Shown here: positions 1 through 5,179 of the stretch, in pieces
Layout of the letters: each line of letters starts with the position of its first letter
Numbering within the stretch: position 1 is the stretch's first letter
Source of the DNA: Oligoflexus sp.
Lineage (GTDB): Bacteria > Bdellovibrionota_B > Oligoflexia > Oligoflexales > Oligoflexaceae
Assembly (NCBI GenBank): GCA_030151925.1
Contig: JASLCY010000111.1
Coordinates: forward strand, 1-5,179
Reading direction: 5' to 3'
DNA: 5,179 bases
The notes under the pieces: generated by a model
Told to the model about the DNA's origin: nothing
Seen by the model: only the letters and a program-made list of their open reading frames with translations
The model's database searches: none
Made by a program: the position numbers and the translations under genes

Positions 1-2
1 AG

Positions 3-822
3 ATTTTCCGCGCGCTCGATCCGGCCTGGGAAATGCCGCAGGATCGCCTCCTGGGCCTCGACAGCAAACCTCGCACGAACAACTCCGGCGAGGATTTCCT
101 CGCGATGAATCACGATCTCATCGGCCGTTTCCGCGACGCGCTCGCCGGCGCCGGTCAACCCTGCCTCGTTTCCTGGTCGAAGATTCCCGATGAAAAAGCG
201 GTGCCGGTCCCCGCGGAAAACACGCATCCCGCGAAGACCGCGATCGCGGCGGCCATCATGCAGGCCTGGGAGGAGAAGCTCGAAGATCCCGCCTACCTGA
301 AGGGCATAAGCCTCGGCGAGCTCGGCTACGAGCTGGAATTCACCCTGCTCAGCAACGCGCACATGCGCTGGACCGAGAACGAGAGCCCGGTCGGCGAAAG
401 GCCGCGCATCGCCAGCAACCAGGGTTACCTCGAACGCTCATGGGATTGGAACAAACCCGATTACGATCTGCTCGCCGATACCTACGCGGCTCCGGTCAAC
501 AGGGATTTCTGGAAGATCCACGGCTACATCGACGGTTTCGTCTATCGCTGGCTCGACGCGAACGGCTACCGGGAAATCGCCGATGACTGCGCGGATCGCC
601 CGAACTGTTACGAATGGAAGGGGCACTGGGTGGGCGCGAGCCCCGTCGCGCTCCACGGCACGGGCTTCGAGCGCTTCAAGAAAGCCGTCGACCTCCTGCG
701 TTTCATCCACAAGGCCTCGCGGCTCGACGACGGCACGATCGACGCCAAGGTCCTAGCGAACTACAACGACCCAGCGAAGAAGGACCGCATCCTCGATCCT
801 TCTTCCTACGTCGACGATTACG

Positions 823-839
<17 letters not shown>
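3..839 (+). CDS. PvdP-like tyrosinase-fold protein, 5'-truncated by window edge
   Basis: The frame is open from base 3 without a stop, so the gene probably begins upstream; the first in-window ATG is at 33 and residue numbers here count from it. The C-terminal part matches the CuB half of type-3 copper tyrosinases of the PvdP type. N156-D167 reads [12 protein letters not shown], which fits the tyrosinase signature D-P-x-F-[W]-x2-H-x3-D except that Asp-Pro is Asn-Arg; H163 would be the third CuB ligand. The segment around H110 (SNAHMRW) fits the family's HNxxHMRW block, with H110 as the second CuB ligand, but the first is L106. C186 and C192 could form a disulfide. PvdP oxidises a tyrosine-derived chromophore during pyoverdine maturation in the periplasm; whether this protein has any oxidase activity is doubtful. 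The CuA half would lie outside or at the start of the window. The gene is certainly coding; the family assignment is from remembered motifs and moderately sure. Confidence 0.6.
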
Positions 840-2130
<1,291 letters not shown>

Positions 2131-2173
2131 ATTCCACCCTTTTTATCTACTCAAGGCATTGTCTAAGAAGGAA

Positions 2174-2201
2174 TTTATCAAACTTCTTCGGCTTCTGCCA
2201 A
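2174..2201 (-). promoter_or_regulatory. Candidate sigma-70-type promoter for hmgA
   Basis: Read on the minus strand, TTGGCA (2201-2196, five of six matches to TTGACA) is followed after 16 bases by GATAAA (2179-2174, four of six matches to TATAAT). Transcription would begin near 2167, leaving a leader of roughly 35-40 bases before the hmgA ATG. The prediction rests only on consensus similarity, and the sigma-factor preferences of this organism are unknown. Confidence 0.35.
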
Positions 2202-2241
2202 CAAGCGTAAACAGCGCCCTCCCCGCCCCGCTTCTCAAAAA

Positions 2242-2253
2242 ATGACGCGTCAT
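2242..2253. promoter_or_regulatory. Perfect 12-bp palindrome, candidate operator
   Basis: ATGACGCGTCAT is identical to its own reverse complement. It sits in the divergent intergenic region, centred about 75 bp before the lipoprotein ATG and 118 bp before the hmgA ATG, about 40 bp upstream of the candidate hmgA -35 box. The position suits an activator or a regulator shared by both genes. The binding protein is unknown and no regulator gene is in the window. The stem is too GC-balanced and lacks a following T-run, so it is not a terminator. Confidence 0.4.
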
Positions 2254-2312
2254 GCCTATTAAGTTCTCATGTTGGACACGATTCATCCGATAAGCAGTAA
2301 GAATTGGAGAAT

Positions 2313-2319
2313 GAGGTGA
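2313..2319 (+). promoter_or_regulatory. Strong ribosome binding site for the lipoprotein gene
   Basis: GAGGTGA is a seven-base match to the anti-Shine-Dalgarno complement (AAGGAGGTGATC), ending three bases before the ATG at 2323. It decides the start, which also gives the only frame position with a signal peptide. Confidence 0.7.
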
Positions 2320-2322
2320 CCT

Positions 2323-3165
2323 ATGTGGCGCTACATTGTAACCGGATCCCTGCTGATGACCCTCAGCATGGGCTGCGAAGAAAAGAAGACCAATCATCCG
2401 AAGCCTCCGGCCCCGCCCGAGAAGACGGTGGAGCAAAAGCCCGCGACGCCGGTGAATGAAACGGTCCAGACGCCGGTGATGGCTCTCCAAGCGAAGGTCG
2501 TACCGGAACCCGTGCATTATGAAGACGTGACGGCCCGCGTGTTCGCCGAAGGCAAAGCCAAGGAAAAACAAGACCAGGCCCTCGAGAAGATCAAGGAGAA
2601 AGCCCTCGCCCGCCTGAAGCAGATGCAGGCCGAGGCGGAGGAGCAGGTCGCCGATAGCCAGATCGCGGAGGAACACGACGCCGAGATGCCTGAAACCCAA
2701 TCATCGGCCGACATGAAAACCGACGACGGCGCCGAAGGAGTCGCGGAAGGCAAATCCGAAGCGAAGGCCGATCCCCGCTCCGTCAAGGACCAGGAGCTCG
2801 AGCTCGTCTTCCGCAAGGCCCGCGACCTCGCGAAATTCGGCCGCATCGAAGAAGCGAAAGCGGAATTCCTCAATGCTTGCCAGGCGGGCCACGCCCACGC
2901 CTGCCACAAGTTTGCCTGGTATGAGGAGCATGCGGGCAACATGGCGAACGCGCTCCGTTTCTACCGCGCGGCCTGCGACGGCGGCCTCGGCAAGTCCTGC
3001 AACAACCTCGCGTTCCAGTTCGAACGGCAGAAGATCTGGGACAAGGCCGCGGATCTCTATGCGAAGGGCTGCATGGACAAACACGAGGCGGCTTGCGTGA
3101 GTCTGAAGCGGGTTCGCGAGGAGCAGCAGCTCGATCACGCTCAGGAAGGAACCAAGGCCCAATAA
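2323..3165 (+). CDS. Predicted lipoprotein with three Cx7C (Sel1/HCP-like) helical repeats
   Basis: 280 residues. The N-terminus has a short basic region (R3), a hydrophobic stretch (Y4-M16) and a candidate lipid-modified Cys at C18 in LSMGC. The lipobox is relaxed, with Ser at -3 where Leu is usual; lineages outside the enterics often tolerate this. A Pro/Lys-rich linker follows (about 22-65), then an Ala/Glu/Lys-rich, probably helical or coiled-coil segment (about 68-145). The C-terminal domain (about 155-265) is a solenoid of alpha-hairpins: C186/C194, C218/C226 and C250/C258 each form a Cx7C pair, and successive pairs are exactly 32 residues apart. This resembles the disulfide-linked Sel1-like repeats of Helicobacter Hcp proteins (Cx7C, period about 36) but with a four-residue shorter hairpin loop, nearer to TPR length. 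It is therefore likely an envelope-anchored, periplasmic protein-binding scaffold; the partner is unknown. It is divergent from hmgA and convergent with the hydrolase-like gene, so it seems to be transcribed alone. I do not recognise a named gene. Confidence 0.85.
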   Translation: MWRYIVTGSLLMTLSMGCEEKKTNHPKPPAPPEKTVEQKPATPVNETVQTPVMALQAKVVPEPVHYEDVTARVFAEGKAKEKQDQALEKIKEKALARLKQMQAEAEEQVADSQIAEEHDAEMPETQSSADMKTDDGAEGVAEGKSEAKADPRSVKDQELELVFRKARDLAKFGRIEEAKAEFLNACQAGHAHACHKFAWYEEHAGNMANALRFYRAACDGGLGKSCNNLAFQFERQKIWDKAADLYAKGCMDKHEAACVSLKRVREEQQLDHAQEGTKAQ

Positions 3166-3210
3166 TCCGGATCCGAAAATCCATCCCCCAAGCCCGCGGC
3201 CACGGACGGC
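3166..3210. other. Short convergent intergenic spacer
   Basis: These 45 bases separate the stops of two convergent genes. They contain the small palindrome CGGATCCG near the left end, but no stem of terminator strength followed by a T-run on either strand. Termination here may be Rho-dependent or may occur inside the neighbouring coding sequence. Confidence 0.5.
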
Positions 3211-3984
3211 TCAGAGGCTATCATCCTCGTCCCATTCCTCGTTTTCGTCTTTCTTCTCGAGCAAAGCCCCGCACCAATCAACGATGTCCTCGATCACCGG
3301 CGTCTGCCCCGGATGCAGAAGTATGTCCGAAGTCGTGCTTTCGTAGGGAATAAGCGTCTTATCGTAGGTGATGATGCGATCGTGGAGTTTTTCCAGCCTG
3401 AGCCTGTCGCGCTCCTCGGCCAGGCACAGCAGCGGGAACGGCAGGAAAGGCGCCTGGGTCTCCAGGCTGCGTTCGGCGGCTTCGAGCTCGAGATGGGTCT
3501 TCGCCTCGCGAGCGCGTTCCAGAGGCCACTTCGCGAAATGCGCGAGGAAGCGGTCCATCGAATCCGTCGTGTTCTCCGGCAAGCGTCCCATGAGGATCAG
3601 CCCGTTCAGGTTCGGGCGGCGGCTCGAGGCGAACTGCAGGGCGATGATCGCGCCGAGGCCCTGCCCGAGCAGGAACAGAGGGCGCCCCTGCTCGCGGTCG
3701 CGCGCGCGGGCCATCAGCAGGTCGAGGTCGTCGAGGTAATCCTCGAAGCGATCGACCGTCTGCCTTTCGCCGGGCGATTGGCCGTGGCCCCTGAGATCGA
3801 GCGTATAGACGTTGAAGCCCTTCGCGGCAAAACCTTCATGGGCCGCTTGATACATACCGCTGTGCTGGCCGAAGTCGTGGACTGTCACGATAGCTCCGAC
3901 CGGATTCGCACTCGGATAAAACTGCGCATAGAGAGCGAGGCCATCGTGAGCTTCGAGTGTTTCCAAGACGCCTTTATCCGTCAT
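3211..3984 (-). CDS. Alpha/beta-hydrolase (Hydrolase_4/monoglyceride-lipase type), probable pseudoenzyme
   Basis: 257 residues, about the normal length for this family. Preserved landmarks are the oxyanion block VHDFGQHSGMY (35-45, usually HGxGEHSGRY), DLRGHGQSPGER (63-74), and the acid loop around AEERDRL with D193 in the catalytic-Asp position. The nucleophile elbow, normally GHSMGG, reads GQGLG (107-111), so the Ser is Gly109 (codon GGC) and the preceding His is Gln. The catalytic-His block, normally YPGxYHEILNEP, reads YESTTSDILLHP (214-225), placing Ser219 at the His position; the nearest His is H224, five residues on. If the alignment holds, two of three triad residues are lost, so hydrolysis of monoacylglycerol or lysophospholipid esters is unlikely and a binding or regulatory role is possible. 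The C-terminus is a strongly acidic tail (246-255). No signal peptide, so cytosolic. The ATG has a good GGAG site five bases upstream. Fold assignment is confident; loss of activity is an inference from motifs. Confidence 0.88.
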   Translation of the reverse strand: MTDKGVLETLEAHDGLALYAQFYPSANPVGAIVTVHDFGQHSGMYQAAHEGFAAKGFNVYTLDLRGHGQSPGERQTVDRFEDYLDDLDLLMARARDREQGRPLFLLGQGLGAIIALQFASSRRPNLNGLILMGRLPENTTDSMDRFLAHFAKWPLERAREAKTHLELEAAERSLETQAPFLPFPLLCLAEERDRLRLEKLHDRIITYDKTLIPYESTTSDILLHPGQTPVIEDIVDWCGALLEKKDENEEWDEDDSL

Positions 3985-4033
3985 ATTGACTCCAAAAGCC
4001 TGGCAGTGATGATGGGAAGCAACTCTAACGAAT

Positions 4034-4068
4034 TTGACATGGAAATATTTTTTTCACAAGGTTACACT
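4034..4068 (+). promoter_or_regulatory. Possible promoter elements for the S1-domain gene
   Basis: A perfect TTGACA lies at 4034-4039. The best downstream -10-like hexamer is TACACT at 4063-4068 (four of six matches), but the 23-base spacing is too long for a standard sigma-70 promoter. Either only one of the two boxes is real, or the promoter is of another class. Low confidence. Confidence 0.22.
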
Positions 4069-4070
4069 GC

Positions 4071-4093
4071 CCGCCTTGCCTTTTACAGGGCGG
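4071..4093 (+). promoter_or_regulatory. 8-bp hairpin in the leader of the S1-domain gene
   Basis: CCGCCTTG (4071-4078) and CAGGGCGG (4086-4093) pair over eight positions (seven Watson-Crick, one G-U in RNA) around the loop CCTTTTA. It ends about 30 bases before the ATG. The short TTTTT at 4103-4107 is nine bases past the stem, too far for a classical intrinsic terminator. It could be a 5' UTR structure used in translational feedback, which is known for rpsA in enterics, or an operator in DNA. Confidence 0.4.
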
Positions 4094-4110
4094 AATAGCG
4101 GAGTTTTTAA

Positions 4111-4114
4111 GAGG
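4111..4114 (+). promoter_or_regulatory. Ribosome binding site for the S1-domain gene
   Basis: GAGG (within AAGAGGT) lies eight bases before the ATG at 4123. This supports that start, since the next in-frame ATG is codon 33 (4219), inside a conserved N-terminal acidic block. Confidence 0.6.
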
Positions 4115-4122
4115 TATTGGAC

Positions 4123-5179
4123 ATGCGTTATTCAGATATTCAATGGGAAGACGAAGACAGCGGCTTCCCCGACGATAAGAAAAAGAAAGCCGCGAGCGAA
4201 GAGCTCTCCTTCGAGGAGATGCTGAAGCAGGAGCCGACGCGCGACGAAGAAGCCGATATTCGCGTCGGCCGCCAGGTCACCGGCACGATCTCGAGCATCA
4301 GCCAGCACTCCGACACCGTCCTGATCGAGCTCGACGCCCTCACCACCGCGGTGATGGACAAGAACCAGATCGTCAACGAGAAGGGCGAGATGGAGTATCA
4401 CGTCGGCGATAAGATCACGGCTTACGTCGTGAGCAAGACCGCGGACGAGATCCTTCTCAGCCGCCGCATGGGCCAATCGAAGAACGCGATCGAGGACCTG
4501 CGCCTCGCCCTGCAGAGCCAGCTTCCCGTCAAGGGCCGCGTGACCGGCGAGAACAAGGGCGGCTTCGAAGTGACCGTCATGGGCAAACGCGCCTTCTGCC
4601 CGGTCTCGCAGATCGATACCAAGTTCGTCTCGAACAAGCTCGAATACATGAACCACGAGTACAGCTTCCTCATCGAGAAGATCGAGGAAGGCGGCCGCAA
4701 CATCGTCCTGTCCCGCGCGAAGCTCCTGAAGCGCGAAGGCGAGGCGAAGATCGCCGAACTCGAGGAGCGCAAGGACCAGGACCTCATCCTCGACGGCATC
4801 GTCCGCGAGGTGAAGGACTTCGGCGCGTTCGTCGACCTCGGCGGCTTCGACGGCTTCCTCCACGTCTCGGAGATGAGCTACGCGCGCATCAACCGCGCGA
4901 GCGAGTTCGTGCAGAAGGGCGACAAGGTCCGCGTGAAGGTCCTCAAGATCGAGACCACCGCGGACGGCAAGAAACGCATCAGCCTCAGCATGAAGGCCAT
5001 CCAGGACGATCCTTGGGCTGAGATCGGCGAGACCTTCCAGGCCGGCAAGTCCTACGCCGGGACCGTGACGAGGATCGAGAACTTCGGCGCTTTCGTAGCC
5101 CTGAAGCCGGGCGTCGAGGGCCTCATCCACATCTCGGAGATGTCGTGGGAGAAACGCATCCACCATCCGAGCGAGATCC
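4123..5179 (+). CDS. S1 RNA-binding domain protein (RpsA-paralogue type), 3'-truncated by window edge
   Basis: 352 codons are visible with no stop. After a charged N-terminal segment with SFEEML at 29-34 come S1 (OB-fold) domains at about 48-115, 134-200, 220-291 and from 305 into the window edge. Domain order and spacing follow ribosomal protein S1 repeats R1-R4: R2 carries KGGFEV and RAFCPVSQID (156-165), R3 carries DFGAFVDLGGFDGFLHVSEM, followed by DDPW at 295-298, and R4 carries NFGAFV, GVEGLIHISEMSW and HPSE. The protein should bind single-stranded RNA in the cytosol, on the ribosome or in RNA turnover. The RAFCPxSQID block is, as I recall it, typical of a shorter four-domain S1 paralogue that coexists with true RpsA in deltaproteobacterium-like genomes, so I give no rpsA symbol. 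If so, little more than the rest of R4 and a short tail is missing. Strong GC-ending codon use (many GTC, ATC, AAG, GAG) suggests high expression. Confidence 0.92.
   Translation, partial: MRYSDIQWEDEDSGFPDDKKKKAASEELSFEEMLKQEPTRDEEADIRVGRQVTGTISSISQHSDTVLIELDALTTAVMDKNQIVNEKGEMEYHVGDKITAYVVSKTADEILLSRRMGQSKNAIEDLRLALQSQLPVKGRVTGENKGGFEVTVMGKRAFCPVSQIDTKFVSNKLEYMNHEYSFLIEKIEEGGRNIVLSRAKLLKREGEAKIAELEERKDQDLILDGIVREVKDFGAFVDLGGFDGFLHVSEMSYARINRASEFVQKGDKVRVKVLKIETTADGKKRISLSMKAIQDDPWAEIGETFQAGKSYAGTVTRIENFGAFVALKPGVEGLIHISEMSWEKRIHHPSEI

Larger units (their letters stand above)
2131..2322. promoter_or_regulatory. Divergent intergenic region between hmgA and the Cx7C-repeat lipoprotein gene
   Basis: This 192-bp spacer must hold promoters for both divergent genes and is visibly less GC-rich than the coding DNA. 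It contains a plausible minus-strand promoter for hmgA (2174-2201), a pyrimidine/C-rich patch around 2214-2235, and a perfect 12-bp palindrome at 2242-2253. For the plus-strand gene, TTGGAC at 2272-2277 resembles a -35 box, but no convincing -10 hexamer lies 16-18 bases downstream. No small ORF with a good start was found. Confidence 0.6.
3985..4122. promoter_or_regulatory. Divergent intergenic region between the hydrolase-like and S1-domain genes
   Basis: This 138-bp AT-richer spacer must drive both divergent genes. It contains a consensus TTGACA, an A/T tract (AAATATTTTTTT at 4043-4054), a hairpin at 4071-4093 and ribosome sites at each end. On the minus strand, TTGTGA (4059-4054) with TCAAAT 16 bases downstream is a weak candidate promoter for the hydrolase-like gene. 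No small ORF is supported. Confidence 0.5.

Noticed and set aside
2143..2700. A 185-codon minus-strand open frame across the hmgA upstream region and the lipoprotein gene
   Set aside because: Mostly antisense to the lipoprotein coding region and extends over the divergent promoter region; composition is Leu/Arg-rich shadow, no domain recognised.
3166..3178. CGGATCCG palindrome after the lipoprotein stop as a terminator
   Set aside because: The dyad has no loop and no following T-run, so it cannot form a standard intrinsic terminator.
3313..4098. A 261-codon plus-strand open frame opposite the hydrolase-like gene
   Set aside because: Antisense to a gene with clear family motifs; no good ribosome site and no recognisable domain. 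It also runs into the neighbouring divergent promoter region.
4132..5166. A 344-codon minus-strand open frame opposite the S1-domain gene
   Set aside because: Its Leu/Ala/Asp/Val-rich, low-complexity product is the mirror of the GAG/GTC/AAG/CTC codon use of the S1 gene, whose four domains are unmistakable.
4123..5179. Calling the S1 gene true rpsA
   Set aside because: The RAFCPxSQID block and the N-terminus fit the shorter S1 paralogue better as I recall the families, and the C-terminal domains that would settle it are outside the window.

Overview
The window is a GC-rich bacterial chromosomal segment, densely coded on both strands, with four protein genes that look complete or nearly so and one that runs off the right edge. 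No RNA gene, CRISPR array, insertion sequence or phage gene was recognised. The best lineage hint is the right-hand gene: a four-S1-domain RNA-binding protein of the RpsA-paralogue type that I associate with Myxococcota, Bdellovibrionota/Oligoflexia and related former deltaproteobacteria. The relaxed lipobox and Cys-rich repeat lipoprotein fit such a group, but the assignment is an inference and not secure.

Layout, left to right. (1) The 3' part of a plus-strand gene for a tyrosinase-fold protein resembling the PvdP/'PvdJ/PvdD/PvdP-like' family; one expected copper ligand is a leucine. (2) A convergent, complete homogentisate 1,2-dioxygenase gene (hmgA) on the minus strand, whose last codons overlap the end of gene 1 by 17 bp. 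(3) A 192-bp divergent intergenic region with a plausible hmgA promoter and a perfect 12-bp palindrome, ATGACGCGTCAT. (4) A plus-strand gene for a predicted lipoprotein with a Pro-rich linker, a charged helical segment and three exactly 32-residue-spaced Cx7C helical repeats. (5) A convergent minus-strand alpha/beta-hydrolase of the Hydrolase_4/monoglyceride-lipase type in which both the nucleophile Ser and the catalytic His appear replaced. (6) A 138-bp divergent intergenic region with a consensus -35 hexamer and an 8-bp hairpin, followed by (7) the S1-domain gene, truncated by the window end.

The genes alternate in strand and do not form an operon. The only metabolic link I can suggest is that gene 1 (a phenol-oxidase fold) and hmgA (tyrosine/phenylalanine catabolism) both relate to aromatic amino-acid chemistry; this is weak, because they are convergent and the usual hmgA partners are absent. 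The main unexpected feature is that two of the enzyme-fold proteins lack key active-site residues while the rest of their motifs are well preserved. I do not see evidence for a wholly new multi-gene system here.
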